Source of the DNA: Sphingomonas caeni
GTDB lineage: Bacteria; Pseudomonadota; Alphaproteobacteria; Sphingomonadales; Sphingomonadaceae
Direction: 5' to 3'
Assembly (NCBI RefSeq): GCF_026013415.1
Contig: NZ_JAPDOK010000002.1
Location: 724,406 to 788,405 of the forward strand
Length of the DNA: 64,000 nucleotides
The notes under the pieces were generated by a model. The model had not been told where the DNA came from. It worked only from the letters and a program-made list of their open reading frames with translations, and searched no databases. A program made the translations under genes and the position numbers. Each line of letters begins with the position of its first letter. Position 1 is the first letter of the stretch. This document shows, piece after piece, positions 36,238 through 45,200 of this stretch.

Positions 36238-37197
36238 GTGAGCCCGACAAATCCCCAGATCTTACCTTACGGCGAGGCCGCGATTGCGGATGCGGCGCGC
36301 GTGATCGCGGACGGCGGCTGTGTCGCGGTGCCGACCGAGACGGTCTACGGCCTCGCCGCCGACGCGACCGAGTCGCGCGCGGTGGCGGGGATCTACGCGG
36401 CCAAGGGACGGCCGAGCTTCAATCCGCTGATCGTGCACGTGCTGGACCTGGCGGCGGCCGAGCGGATCGCGGTGTTCGATGCGGATGCGCGGGCGCTTGC
36501 CGGGAGGTTCTGGCCGGGGCCGTTGACCCTGGTGCTGCCCTTGCGCGCCGATGCCGGGATCGCCGCGCTGGTCACAGCCGGCCTCTCGACCATCGCGATC
36601 CGCGTCCCCGCGCACCGCGCGATGCGCGCCTTGCTGGCGGCGACGGGCAAGCCGCTCGCCGCGCCCTCCGCCAATGCCAGCGGGGGAATCAGCGCGACGC
36701 GGGCGGAACATGTGGTGGCGAGCCTCGGCGACCGCATACCGCTGGTGATCGACGATGGCGCGACGCCCGGCGGGATCGAGTCGACGATCGTGCGGGGGCG
36801 GGAGGTGCTGCGTCCCGGGCCGCTGACCGAAGAGGAGCTGTTCCCCGACGAAGGGCGGGGCCCAGTTACGACGTTCTCCGATACCGGACCCCGGCCTTCG
36901 CCAGGGATCGTCGAGGCGCCAGGGCAGCTTGCGAGCCACTATGCGCCGTCCAAACCCGTCCGGCTCAATGCGACAATGGCGGGCGAGGAAGAATGGCTGA
37001 TCGGTTTCGGCGCAGTGGCGGGCGACGAAAGCCTCTCCCTCACCGGCGATCTTACCGAAGCCGCAGCCAACCTCTTCGACGCCCTCCACCGCGCCGATGC
37101 AGCGCCCGCCACGGCCATTGCCGTCGCCCCGATCCCCAACACCGGCATCGGCATCGCCATCAACGACCGTCTTGCCCGCGCCGCCCATCCGCGTTGA
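36238..37197 (+). CDS. Threonylcarbamoyl-AMP synthase (Sua5 type)
   Basis: A 319-aa enzyme making threonylcarbamoyl-AMP from threonine, bicarbonate and ATP for tRNA t6A37. The YrdC domain (1-200) has VPTETVYGLAADA and KGRPSFNPLIVHV, and PSANASGGISATRAEHV. The Sua5 C-terminal domain follows the SPGIVEAPGQLASHYAPSKPV linker that gates the active site. Start is GTG 36238; no ATG exists before the YrdC fold. A palindromic GCGCTATAGCGC precedes it. Confidence 0.93.
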   Translation: MSPTNPQILPYGEAAIADAARVIADGGCVAVPTETVYGLAADATESRAVAGIYAAKGRPSFNPLIVHVLDLAAAERIAVFDADARALAGRFWPGPLTLVLPLRADAGIAALVTAGLSTIAIRVPAHRAMRALLAATGKPLAAPSANASGGISATRAEHVVASLGDRIPLVIDDGATPGGIESTIVRGREVLRPGPLTEEELFPDEGRGPVTTFSDTGPRPSPGIVEAPGQLASHYAPSKPVRLNATMAGEEEWLIGFGAVAGDESLSLTGDLTEAAANLFDALHRADAAPATAIAVAPIPNTGIGIAINDRLARAAHPR

Positions 37198-37292
37198 TCT
37201 GTCGCCAATCTTTACACGCGCCAGGCGAAGCCTAAGCTCCGCGCCATCCCGGGGGGTCGCGTCATGGGATCAACGGATACGGAGGGGCAATC

Positions 37293-38030
37293 ATGACCAA
37301 TGCGCAGCGTGGGCTTGCCGAGCTGATCGGCACTTTCTGGCTGGTGTTCGGCGGCTGCGGCAGCGCGGTGCTGGCCGCGGGGATCGCCGATGTGGGGATC
37401 GGCTTCGCGGGCGTCAGCCTCGCCTTCGGCCTCACCGTGCTCACCATGGCCTATACGATCGGGCATATTTCGGGGTGCCACCTCAATCCTGCGGTGACCG
37501 TCGGGCTCTGGGCCGGCGGACGCTTTCCCGCGAAGGACATCCCGCTCTACGTGGCGGCGCAGGTGATCGGGGCGATCATCGCCGCGGCCCTGCTCTACAC
37601 TATCGCCAGCGGGGCAGCCGGTTACGATGGCGGGCTCGCGACCAACGGCTTTGGCGAGCTTTCGCCCGGCGGCTATGGGTTCGGCGCGGCGATGACGACC
37701 GAGGTGGTGCTCACCTTCATGTTCCTGCTCGTGATTCTCGGGTCGACCGATGCCCGCGCGCCCGCGGGTTTCGCGCCGATCGCGATCGGGCTGTGCCTGA
37801 CCCTGATCCACCTGATCTCGATCCCCGTCACCAACACCTCGGTGAACCCCGCGCGCAGCACCGGCCCGGCGCTGATCGAGGCGTTGAACGGCAACATGGA
37901 TGCCTTCTGGCAGCTCGGCTGGTTCTGGGTCGCGCCGGTCGTCGGCGCGCTGATCGCGGGCTATGTCTACAAGGCACTCGGTGCCGATACGGGATCGCGT
38001 CCCCCGGTCGAGGGCGAAAAGCTGCCCTGA
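37293..38030 (+). CDS. aqpZ: Aquaporin Z
   Basis: A 245-aa water channel with six transmembrane helices and two half-helices. NPA motifs at about 65-67 (CHLNPAVT) and 185-187 (SVNPARS). Selectivity-filter residues match AqpZ rather than glycerol facilitators: Phe in SLAFGLT, His in LIHLISIP, Thr in VTNTSVNP, Arg after the second NPA. Start after GGAGGGGCAATC. Confidence 0.95.
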   Translation: MTNAQRGLAELIGTFWLVFGGCGSAVLAAGIADVGIGFAGVSLAFGLTVLTMAYTIGHISGCHLNPAVTVGLWAGGRFPAKDIPLYVAAQVIGAIIAAALLYTIASGAAGYDGGLATNGFGELSPGGYGFGAAMTTEVVLTFMFLLVILGSTDARAPAGFAPIAIGLCLTLIHLISIPVTNTSVNPARSTGPALIEALNGNMDAFWQLGWFWVAPVVGALIAGYVYKALGADTGSRPPVEGEKLP

Positions 38031-38094
38031 CAGCGCTTGCCAAGCGCGCATCCCCGCCTCAGAATTCGATCGTAACGATTTGGGGAGGGGATGC

Positions 38095-39648
38095 GTGGGA
38101 GCAAAGACTTGGCTTGGCGCACTGGCGCTGTTGACCACCGCGCTCGGCGGAGCGGCGGAGGCCAGGGACCGGTCGATCCGCATCGACCTCGCCGGCCCTT
38201 CCAAGCCGCGCGACCGGATGGCGGACCTGTCGATCGGGTCGGACTATCCCGGCACGCTCTACCGGCAGGACAGCCTGGCGCAGCTCGCGACCGTCCAGAA
38301 GGAGCTGCGCTTCCGCTACATCCGCTTCCACGCGATCTTCCACGACGTGCTCGGCACCTATACCGAGGTCGATGGCAAGCCGGTCTATGACTGGACCAAG
38401 ATCGATCTCCTCTATGACGAGCTGCTCAAGCTCGGGCTCAAGCCGTTCGTCGAGCTGGGCTTCACGCCGTGGGCGATGAAGACGTCGGACAATCAGATCT
38501 TCTACTGGAAGGGCAATACCTCGCATCCCCAGCCCGAAAAATGGGACGCGCTGGTCGATGCCTTCATCCGCCACGAGATCGAGAAGCGCGGGCTGGACGA
38601 GGTCCGCAGCTGGTATTTCGAGGTGTGGAACGAGCCCAATCTCGCGGGCTTCTGGGAAAAGGCGGACAAGGCCGCCTATTTCGATCTCTACGCCCGCACC
38701 GCGCGCATCCTCAAGGCGGCCGATCCGCAGCTCCGCGTCGGGGGCCCTGCGACCGCGGGCGCGGCCTGGGTGCCCGATTTCCTCGCCTTCGCGCATGCGA
38801 ACCAGCTGCCGGTCGATTTCGTCGCGACGCACACTTACGGCGTCAAGGGCGGCTTCCTCGACGCGAACGGCAAGGAGGACAACAAGCTCGATTCCTCGCC
38901 CGATTCGATCGTCGGCGACGTCGCGCGCGTCCGCAAGGAGATCGACGCGTCACCCTATCCGGGGATTCCGCTCTATTTCACCGAATGGAGCACGAGCTAT
39001 TCCCCGCGCGATTCGATCCACGACTCCTATCTGAGCGCGGCCTTCATCCTCGACAAATTGCACCGGACCGAGGGGCTGGCCCAGGGCATGAGCTACTGGA
39101 CCTTCAGCGACCTGTTCGAGGAGCCCGGCCCGCAGAACGCGCCGTTCGAGGGCGGCTTCGGACTGATGAACCCCCAAAGCGTCCGCAAGCCGGCCTGGTT
39201 CGCGTACAAATATCTGAACAGCCTGGGCGACAAGGAATATGCCACCGGCGACGCGCAGAGCATCGCCGCGATCAAGGACGGCAAGGTCCAGCTGCTCGCC
39301 TGGCACTATGCCAGCCCGGACCAGAAGGTGAGCAACCGCAGCTATTACACCAAGGTGCTGCCCGCGGCGGACCAGGGCCAGCTGACGATCAGCGTCGCGG
39401 GGCTGGAGCCGGGCGAGTACAAGGTGATGATCCGCCGCACCGGTTTCCGCAGCAACGACGCCTATACCGGCTTCATCGAGATGGGTTCGCCCCAGCTGAT
39501 CCGGACCGACCAGGTCGATTTGCTCAACCAGATGACCGCCGACCGGCCGATCACCAATCCGCTCACCGTAAAGCGCAATGGGCGCGGCGAAGTGACCGTC
39601 CAGATGCGCAGCTATGACGTGGTGCTGGTGGAGCTGGTGAAGGTTTGA
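38095..39648 (+). CDS. Glycoside hydrolase family 39 beta-xylosidase-like, exported
   Basis: A 517-aa protein with a short signal peptide (AKTWLGALALLTTALGGAAEA). The GH39 TIM barrel has the acid/base glutamate in FEVWNEPNLAGFW (about residue 180) and nucleophile glutamate in LYFTEWSTSY (about 296), with a C-terminal beta-sandwich. Likely removes xylose from xylo-oligosaccharides in the periplasm (family inference). Start is GTG 38095, preceded by GGGGAGGGG; no ATG gives a signal. Confidence 0.9.
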   Translation: MGAKTWLGALALLTTALGGAAEARDRSIRIDLAGPSKPRDRMADLSIGSDYPGTLYRQDSLAQLATVQKELRFRYIRFHAIFHDVLGTYTEVDGKPVYDWTKIDLLYDELLKLGLKPFVELGFTPWAMKTSDNQIFYWKGNTSHPQPEKWDALVDAFIRHEIEKRGLDEVRSWYFEVWNEPNLAGFWEKADKAAYFDLYARTARILKAADPQLRVGGPATAGAAWVPDFLAFAHANQLPVDFVATHTYGVKGGFLDANGKEDNKLDSSPDSIVGDVARVRKEIDASPYPGIPLYFTEWSTSYSPRDSIHDSYLSAAFILDKLHRTEGLAQGMSYWTFSDLFEEPGPQNAPFEGGFGLMNPQSVRKPAWFAYKYLNSLGDKEYATGDAQSIAAIKDGKVQLLAWHYASPDQKVSNRSYYTKVLPAADQGQLTISVAGLEPGEYKVMIRRTGFRSNDAYTGFIEMGSPQLIRTDQVDLLNQMTADRPITNPLTVKRNGRGEVTVQMRSYDVVLVELVKV

Positions 39649-39655
39649 TCCTCTA

Positions 39656-39677
39656 ATCCTCCCCTCCGGGGGAGGAT
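39656..39677. terminator. Hairpin between GH39 and msrA (convergent)
   Basis: Perfect 9-pair stem ATCCTCCCC / GGGGAGGAT around TCCG, in the 35-bp gap between converging genes. Likely bidirectional terminator, though T tracts are weak. Confidence 0.55.
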
Positions 39678-39683
39678 CTAAAA

Positions 39684-40226
39684 CTAAGCCACCGCGCCCT
39701 TGGCCTTGTTCGCGAAGCTCTTGCGCAGCTTCTTGATCTTGGGCGGGATCACCGCGAGGCAATAGGGATTCCTTTGGCCCTCGCCGTCCCAATATTGCTG
39801 GTGATAATCCTCCGCGGGCCACCACGTCGCCATGGGCTCGATTGTGGTGACGATGGGGCTCGGCCAATCGGGCTGGGCGCGGGCGATCGCGGCCTTGGCC
39901 TCGGCTTCCTGTTCGGGTGAATGCGGGAAGATCGCCGAGCGATACTGAGTGCCTACATCGTTGCCCTGCCGATTCAACTGGGTCGGATCGTGCGTCGCGA
40001 GGAAAACGTCGAGCATCTCGCCATAGCTGATCTGGTCGGCATCGAACCGGATGCGGATCGCCTCGGCATGCCCGGTATCGCCGCCGCACACCTGCTTGTA
40101 GGTCGGGTTGTCGGTATGGCCGCCGATATAGCCGCTCTCGACCTTCTCCACCCCGATCACATCGTTGAACACCGCCTCGGTGCACCAGAAACACCCGCCA
40201 GCCAGCGTCGCGGTTTCGATCGCCAT
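39684..40226 (-). CDS. msrA: Peptide-methionine (S)-S-oxide reductase
   Basis: A 180-aa enzyme that repairs methionine-S-sulfoxide. Active-site motif GCFWCTEAVF with nucleophile Cys12; a second Cys15 replaces one position often seen as Phe/Trp context, and Cys47 in KQVCGGDTGHAEA is a possible resolving residue. YHQQYW is also typical. Cytoplasmic, no signal. No msrB adjoins. Confidence 0.95.
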   Translation of the reverse strand: MAIETATLAGGCFWCTEAVFNDVIGVEKVESGYIGGHTDNPTYKQVCGGDTGHAEAIRIRFDADQISYGEMLDVFLATHDPTQLNRQGNDVGTQYRSAIFPHSPEQEAEAKAAIARAQPDWPSPIVTTIEPMATWWPAEDYHQQYWDGEGQRNPYCLAVIPPKIKKLRKSFANKAKGAVA

Positions 40227-40291
40227 TCTTCACTCCTTGCTTATGCCGCCAAGATAGGATTGAGCGCGCGAACCACAATGCGGGGAATGCA

Positions 40292-41293
40292 ATGAGCGAC
40301 GGTGCGGTTCTGGTCACGGGCGGCGCGGGCTATATCGGGAGCCATGCGGTGCTGGCCTTGCTCGACGCGGGGCACCGCGTGGTGGTGGTCGACAATCTCT
40401 CGACGGGCTTCCCCTTCCTCGTCGATCCGCGCGCGACCCTGGTGCAGGGCGAGATCGAGGACGAGGCCCTGGTCCGCGGGGCGATGCGCGACCATGGCGT
40501 GATCGCGGTGATGCATTTCGCTGGCTCGATCATCGTGCCTGAGTCGGTCACCGATCCGCTCAAATATTACCGCAACAACACCGTCGCCAGCCGATCGCTG
40601 ATCGGGAGCGCGGTGGCGTCGGGCGTCAGGCACTTCATCTTCTCCTCGACCGCCGCGACCTATGGCATGCCCGAAATCGTCCCGGTTTCGGAGGACAGCC
40701 CCAAGCTGCCGATCAACCCCTACGGCACCTCGAAGCTGATGACCGAGCTGATGCTGCGCGACGTCGCGGCGGCGCACGACTTCAACTATTGCGCGCTGCG
40801 CTATTTCAACGTCGCCGGCGCCGATCCGCAGGGCCGCACCGGCCAGTCGACCGCGGGCGCCACCCACCTGATCAAGATCGCGGTCGAGGCGGCGATCGGC
40901 AAGCGCGACCATGTGACCGTCTTCGGCACCGACTACGACACCGCCGACGGCACCGGGGTGCGCGACTATATCCATGTCAGCGACCTCGCCGCGGCGCATG
41001 TCGACGCGCTCGGCCTGCTGATCGCGCGCCCGGGCGAGAGCCACACGCTCAACTGCGGCTATGGCCGCGGCTATTCGGTCAACGAAGTGCTCGACGCGGT
41101 CGACCGGGTGACCAATCTCAAGATCGAACGCCGCTACGCCGAGCGCCGGCTGGGTGATGCGGGCGAGCTGGTCGCGGACAACCGCCGCATCCTCGAAACT
41201 TTGCCCTGGCGCCCCAAGCGCGACGATCTCGACGGGATCGTCAAGGATGCGCTCGCCTGGGAACGCAAGCTGGCCGAGATTCGCGGCGAATAG
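40292..41293 (+). CDS. galE: UDP-glucose 4-epimerase
   Basis: A 333-aa extended SDR epimerase interconverting UDP-glucose and UDP-galactose. NAD motif VTGGAGYIGSH at 8-18, catalytic SSTAATYG Ser/Thr and Tyr/Lys in NPYGTSKLM. C-terminal NCGYGRGYSVNEVLDAV fits GalE of bacteria. No polysaccharide cluster is nearby, so a role in general nucleotide-sugar supply is likely. Followed 35 bases later by a tRNA on the other strand. Confidence 0.93.
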   Translation: MSDGAVLVTGGAGYIGSHAVLALLDAGHRVVVVDNLSTGFPFLVDPRATLVQGEIEDEALVRGAMRDHGVIAVMHFAGSIIVPESVTDPLKYYRNNTVASRSLIGSAVASGVRHFIFSSTAATYGMPEIVPVSEDSPKLPINPYGTSKLMTELMLRDVAAAHDFNYCALRYFNVAGADPQGRTGQSTAGATHLIKIAVEAAIGKRDHVTVFGTDYDTADGTGVRDYIHVSDLAAAHVDALGLLIARPGESHTLNCGYGRGYSVNEVLDAVDRVTNLKIERRYAERRLGDAGELVADNRRILETLPWRPKRDDLDGIVKDALAWERKLAEIRGE

Positions 41294-41328
41294 AGACGCC
41301 GCGAACCCGCAGGGGTCGCAAGCGAAAA

Positions 41329-41404
41329 TGGTGGGCTCGCCGGGATTCGAACCCGGGACCTACAGATTAAAAGTCCGTTGCTCTACCGACTGAGCTACGA
41401 GCCC
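41329..41404 (-). tRNA. tRNA-Lys (anticodon TTT)
   Basis: A 76-nt cloverleaf including encoded CCA (41331-41329). Acceptor GGGCTCG pairs with CGAGCCC, D arm GCTC/GAGC, anticodon loop CTTTTAA with TTT at positions 34-36, T arm CCGGG-TTCGAAT-CCCGG. No integrated element abuts its 3' end, although tRNA genes are common attachment sites. Confidence 0.97.
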
Positions 41405-41443
41405 TCACCAAGGCGGCTGCCCTAGGCGGGGGGCGCTTGCGGG

Positions 41444-41905
41444 TCAACGCCCCCGCAGCCTCGCGCACAATTGGCGTACGGTTCGGCCGCTGAGCGGATC
41501 GCGCCAATCGGGCACGACGCGGACCAGCGGATCAAGCACGAAGCCGCGCCCGCGGAACTGCGGATGCGGAATGGTGAGACCGGGCCCGCTCCACGCCCCT
41601 TCGGACCAGAGGAGGATATCGAGATCGAGTACGCGGGCCCCCCAGCGCCGGCCGGGGCGACGGCCAAAGGCGCGCTCGATCCCCTTCAGCCGCGCGAGCA
41701 GGGCGGGCGGGTCCTCATCGGTCTCGATGATCGCGACCGCATTGGCATAGCGGCGGATCGAGGGGCCGAGCGGGGGCGTGTCGAGGATCGGCGAGGCGGC
41801 GACGGGGGCGAGCTCGGCCAGCGCCGCCATCAGCTCGCGCCGCGGCGGGCCGTGGCGGCCGGGACGGTTCGATCCGAGCGCGATGGCGTAGCTTGTTATT
41901 CCCAC
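41444..41905 (-). CDS. folK: 2-Amino-4-hydroxy-6-hydroxymethyldihydropteridine pyrophosphokinase
   Basis: A 153-aa HPPK of folate synthesis. Motifs YAIALGSNRPGRHGPPRREL, ERAFGRRPGRRWGARVLDLDILLW (ATP and magnesium site) and IPHPQFRGRGFVLDPL are all present. Start taken as GTG 41905, giving MGITSYAIALGSN; the frame stays open to ATG 41956, but that would overlap the divergent UDG gene. Start remains uncertain. Confidence 0.92.
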   Translation of the reverse strand: MGITSYAIALGSNRPGRHGPPRRELMAALAELAPVAASPILDTPPLGPSIRRYANAVAIIETDEDPPALLARLKGIERAFGRRPGRRWGARVLDLDILLWSEGAWSGPGLTIPHPQFRGRGFVLDPLVRVVPDWRDPLSGRTVRQLCARLRGR

Positions 41906-41928
41906 AGGCAAGCGCCTATCGCCACGCC

Positions 41929-42555
41929 ATGTCCCCGCCAAGTCTCGAACCGCCACGCGACTGCCCGCTCTGCCCGCGGCTGGTCGCGGTGCGCGAGGCG
42001 CTCCGGGCCGAACAGCCCGATTGGTGGAACGCGCCGGTCCCCGCGCTCGGCGATCCCGAGGCCTGGCTCGTCGTGATCGGCCTCGCCCCCGGAAGGACCG
42101 GCGCCAACCGCACGGGCCGTGCCTTCACCGGCGACGCCTCGGGCGACCTGCTGTTCGCGACGCTCGCCAGGCTCGGTCTGGCGGAAGATGGCGAGCCCAG
42201 GGGCGTGCTGATCCTCAACGCTGTGAAATGCCTGCCGCCGGGCAACAAGCCGGTCCCCGCCGAGATCCATAATTGCCGCCCCTTCCTAGCGAACCAGATC
42301 GCCGCGCTGCCGAACGCCCGCGTCTTCGTCGCGCTCGGCGAGATCGCGCATCAGTCCGCGGTCAAGGTGCTCGGCGGCAAGCTTCCCAAATGCCGCTTCG
42401 CCCATCTCGCCGAACACCGCCCGCCCTCCGGCGCGGTGCTGATCGACAGCTATCACTGCTCGCGGCTCAACCAGAATACCGGGCGGCTCACGCACGAGAT
42501 GTTCGAGGCGGTGTTCGAACGCGCTATTGCTTTGGGGAAGCCGGAAGCCCGCTGA
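41929..42555 (+). CDS. Uracil-DNA glycosylase, family 5 (UDGb)-like
   Basis: A 208-aa DNA repair glycosylase. Iron-sulfur cysteines are seen in DCPLCPRL (two), NAVKCLPP and IHNCRPFL. The active-site loop IGLAPGRTGANRTGRAFTGD matches family 5 rather than family 4, and the second loop SYHCSRLNQNTGRLT matches the HPS-like segment with Cys in place of Pro. Removes uracil and possibly hypoxanthine or xanthine (family knowledge). Start MSPPSLEPPRDC chosen; 32-base convergent overlap with the GFA gene. Confidence 0.87.
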   Translation: MSPPSLEPPRDCPLCPRLVAVREALRAEQPDWWNAPVPALGDPEAWLVVIGLAPGRTGANRTGRAFTGDASGDLLFATLARLGLAEDGEPRGVLILNAVKCLPPGNKPVPAEIHNCRPFLANQIAALPNARVFVALGEIAHQSAVKVLGGKLPKCRFAHLAEHRPPSGAVLIDSYHCSRLNQNTGRLTHEMFEAVFERAIALGKPEAR

Positions 42556-42922
42556 TATCGAGCGCCCAGGGCAGGGCTGAAGCGCACCAGATCTGGCGCT
42601 GCGGCGGCAGCTCGGCGCGCTGATCGACGCTGCCGAGACGCAGGCTCACAATCTCCGGATCGGGCGGCGTGAAGGCGTAGAGCGACGAGCCGCAGTCGGG
42701 GCAGAAGGCCTGGCCGCGTTTCGTGCCGCTTTCGGCGGTCTTCACATAGACACGGGGCTCGCCGGTCAGCCGGAAATCCGCCGCCCGCGCACGCACGATG
42801 GGGCGCCAGGCCGATCCGCTGAACTTCTGGCAATCGCTGCAGTGGCAGATGGCCGAGGTTGCCGGATCGACTTCGGCCTCGTAGCGGATCGCGCCGCACT
42901 GGCAGCCGCCCTGGACACGCAT
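42524..42922 (-). CDS. GFA-family zinc protein
   Basis: A 132-aa Gfa/Mss4-fold protein. Zinc ligands: GGCQCGA (7-9 region), CHCSDCQK, and FCPDCGSSL. Named after glutathione-dependent formaldehyde-activating enzyme, but most members have no proven activity. The YEAEVDP and SGSAWRPIV segments are typical. It follows the small exported protein gene at 42927 by 4 bases on the same strand. Confidence 0.9.
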   Translation of the reverse strand: MRVQGGCQCGAIRYEAEVDPATSAICHCSDCQKFSGSAWRPIVRARAADFRLTGEPRVYVKTAESGTKRGQAFCPDCGSSLYAFTPPDPEIVSLRLGSVDQRAELPPQRQIWCASALPWALDISGLPASPKQ

Positions 42923-42926
42923 CGGC

Positions 42927-43400
42927 CTAGCGCCGCCGCGCGCGCAGGTCGATGAAATCGGTCATCCGGTTCATCGAGCGGACCTGGCGAGCGAACAGAT
43001 CGTGCGCCAGCCGCAGGATCGCGGGGTCGCTGATCCGCTGCCCCATCATCGCCATGATGCGCGGCGGCACCGGATCGGCGATGTCGGTGCGGCGGAACTG
43101 GTCATATTCCTGTTGAGTCAGCGTGGCGAAAGCATCGTCGATAATCTGTGTGTCGAGCCCCTTGCTCCGCGCGGCCGCGCGCTCGTCCAGGAACAGTGCG
43201 AAATCGTCGCCAATCTCGATCGCGAGCTTGGCTTCCTCGGCGTTCCAGCCATGGCGGGTGGTGCAGGTCTCGATCGCCGCCTTGCGGGCGAGGTGATTGG
43301 AATTGGTCTCGCGGACGACGCAGGTCGCCTCGGCATAGCCGGCGGTATAATCCTGTTGCGGCAGCGTTGCGGCCACCAGCGCAAGACCGAGAATCAGCAT
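42927..43400 (-). CDS. Exported protein of unknown function
   Basis: A 157-aa protein. Residues 1-15 (MLILGLALVAATLPQ) form a short signal peptide or membrane anchor. Two cysteines (ATCVV and IETCTTRHGW) could form a disulfide. The rest is helical and charged, ending in an Arg-rich tail (DLRARRR). I see no named domain. The Cys-x18-Cys-x4-W arrangement is vaguely like that of the 54-55 kb small proteins, but too weak to call related. Preceded by a 316-bp non-coding gap with repeat sequence. Confidence 0.7.
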   Translation of the reverse strand: MLILGLALVAATLPQQDYTAGYAEATCVVRETNSNHLARKAAIETCTTRHGWNAEEAKLAIEIGDDFALFLDERAAARSKGLDTQIIDDAFATLTQQEYDQFRRTDIADPVPPRIMAMMGQRISDPAILRLAHDLFARQVRSMNRMTDFIDLRARRR

Positions 43401-43469
43401 GCCGTCCCCCCGCCCGATGAATTGGCCCTAGTTTATGAGCGCGCCCGCCGCCGGTCCATTCAATTCGGC

Positions 43470-43697
43470 GCCGTCCCAGCATGTGAAAGTTGACACGAAC
43501 TTGACACTGGCCGCGGCCTTTCGCTCGCGGATATTGCGAAACGGAAAGTAACACTAGCGTTACACTGGTCCGCATGTTTTTCGGCGCGCAGTCGCCGGGC
43601 GGATGCCCTTTGTTGGCTTCGTGAAGATCGACGGATTCAAAGAGCGGCCGGAGCGACCGGCACGCCGAGTCAAGCAGGCGAAATCCTACATTGCAAG
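43470..43697 (+). repeat. Intergenic repeat, copy A (inverted partner at 53063-53228)
   Basis: Occupies most of the gene-free stretch 43401-43716. Three exact blocks, 43470-43496, 43637-43655 and 43671-43697, reappear in reverse orientation at 53202-53228, 53100-53118 and 53063-53089. The space between blocks differs in length and sequence. Copy A also contains a 16-bp near-palindrome (43548-43563). No intact ORF is shared by both copies in one frame. Confidence 0.85.
43548..43563. promoter_or_regulatory. 16-bp near-palindrome resembling a TetR-type operator
   Basis: GTAACaCTAGcGTTAC with one mismatched pair, inside repeat copy A. Such GTAAC/GTTAC palindromes are typical of TetR-family operators, but no TetR gene or regulated gene lies beside it. 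Confidence 0.4.
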
Positions 43698-43716
43698 CGC
43701 CGGTAAGGCACTGATT

Positions 43717-44565
43717 TCAAACGTCTTCTACCAATCGACCGTAAAGCTCGGGCCGGCGGTCGCGGAAGAAGCCGAAGCCGGCGCGGTGGCGGCGGGCGCG
43801 GCCGAGATCGAGGGTCGCGGTGATCACCCCGGTCTCGTCGCGGCCGAGCTCGGCGACGACATCGCCCCATTCGTCGGCGATGAAGCTGGTGCCGTAGAAA
43901 CGCTGGTCGCCTTCTCTGCCGATCCGGTTGGCCGCCACGACGGGGACGATATTCGAAACCGCATGGCCGATCATCGCGCGGCGCCACAGCCGTGCCGTGT
44001 CGAGGCCCTCGTCATAGGGCTCGGAGCCGATCGCGGTGGGATAGAAGAGGATCTCCGCCCCCATCAGCATCATCGCGCGCGCGGTTTCGGGATACCATTG
44101 GTCCCAGCAGATGCCGACGCCCAGCGGCGCGCCGGGCCCATCCCAGACCCTGAAGCCGGTATTGCCGGGCCGGAAATAATATTTCTCTTCATAGCCGGGC
44201 CCGTCCGGGATGTGGCTCTTGCGATAGACGCCCGCGACCTTCCCATCCGGTCCGATCATCGCGAGGCTGTTGTAATGGTGCGGCCCGTCGCGCTCGAAGA
44301 AGCTGGTCGGGATGGCGATCCCCAGCTCGGCGGCGAGCGCCTGCATCGCCAGCACCGCCTTGTGCTCGCCCACCGGCCTGGCCCTGGCGAACAGGGCCTC
44401 ATCCTCGACGCGGCAGAAATATTCGCCCTCGAACAGCTCGGGCGGCAGCGCCACCTGCGCGCCCTTGCCCGCCGCCTCCCGGACGAGTTCGGACACGTTC
44501 GCGATATTCGCGTCGATATCGTCGGTGAAGGCAAGCTGGAGCGCGGCGACTGTGATCTGGGTCAT
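43717..44565 (-). CDS. aguB: N-carbamoylputrescine amidase
   Basis: A 282-aa nitrilase-superfamily enzyme hydrolysing N-carbamoylputrescine to putrescine. Catalytic triad: Glu43 in LPPELFEGEYF, Lys116 in VYRKSHIPDGPGY, Cys153 in GVGICWDQWYPE. GYEEKYYFRPGNTGF is diagnostic of AguB-like members. Start MTQITVAALQL chosen over an ATG 36 bases upstream. Its partner aguA lies 1.1 kb upstream on the same strand, with two other genes between, so polyamine synthesis from agmatine is encoded here. Confidence 0.94.
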   Translation of the reverse strand: MTQITVAALQLAFTDDIDANIANVSELVREAAGKGAQVALPPELFEGEYFCRVEDEALFARARPVGEHKAVLAMQALAAELGIAIPTSFFERDGPHHYNSLAMIGPDGKVAGVYRKSHIPDGPGYEEKYYFRPGNTGFRVWDGPGAPLGVGICWDQWYPETARAMMLMGAEILFYPTAIGSEPYDEGLDTARLWRRAMIGHAVSNIVPVVAANRIGREGDQRFYGTSFIADEWGDVVAELGRDETGVITATLDLGRARRHRAGFGFFRDRRPELYGRLVEDV

Positions 44566-44621
44566 GCGCGCGCATGTAATGCGGATTGCGTTATCGCGCA
44601 CCCCTTGGCTTAGTCGCGTGC

Positions 44622-45170
44622 ATGAGCAGTTTCGAATTCGCCTTTTCGCTGTTCGGGCTGCTGCTCGGGCTTTCGGTCGCCGAGATCATGGGCGGGTTCG
44701 CGCGGGTGATGCGCGGGCGGACGGCGATCCGGCTCGGCTGGCTGACCCCGCTGCTCGGCATGCTGCTGCTCGTCGATCTGGTGACCTTCTGGTCGAACGC
44801 CTGGGACATGCGCGACGCGATCCCGCCCAGCTTCGGGGCGTTGCTCTACGGGACGGTCATCGCGGCGGTCTATTATCTCTCGGCGTCGCTCGTCTTCCCG
44901 GTCGCCATCTCCGAATGGCCCGATCTCGACACCTATTTCCTGCGGCACAAGGCGCAGGTGATGATCGGCGTGATCGCCGCCAATCTGCTGGTGATCGTCG
45001 CGCGGGTGATCCTGTTCGGCAATATCTTCACCAGCTGGCAGGCGGTGGTCGCGCCGCTCGTGTTCGTGAGCCTGGGGCTGGTGCTGATCCTCACCCGGAA
45101 CAAGCGCGTCAGCGGCGCGGTGCTCTGCGTCCTGCTGCTGCTCTACGGGGCCTTCCGCTTCCTGTTCTAG
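44622..45170 (+). CDS. Membrane protein of unknown function
   Basis: A 182-aa protein with five or six hydrophobic helices: FAFSLFGLLLGLSVAEIMGGF, WLTPLLGMLLLVDLVTFW, LLYGTVIAAVYYLSASLVF, VMIGVIAANLLVIVARVIL, VVAPLVFVSLGLVLIL and a C-terminal VLCVLLLLYGAFRFLF. It inserts on the opposite strand between aguA and aguB. Start 44622 follows GTGC without a strong ribosome site. Family not recognised. Confidence 0.75.
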   Translation: MSSFEFAFSLFGLLLGLSVAEIMGGFARVMRGRTAIRLGWLTPLLGMLLLVDLVTFWSNAWDMRDAIPPSFGALLYGTVIAAVYYLSASLVFPVAISEWPDLDTYFLRHKAQVMIGVIAANLLVIVARVILFGNIFTSWQAVVAPLVFVSLGLVLILTRNKRVSGAVLCVLLLLYGAFRFLF

Positions 45171-45200
45171 GCGGAGGTGGAAAGCAGCTGTGGGGCCGCT

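Noticed and set aside
41294..41443. Possible attachment site or prophage at tRNA-Lys
   Set aside because: No integrase, no repeated tRNA 3' end, flanked by ordinary galE and folK.
43603..44613. 336-codon plus-strand frame opposite aguB
   Set aside because: Shadow of aguB preceded by repeat sequence; no domain.
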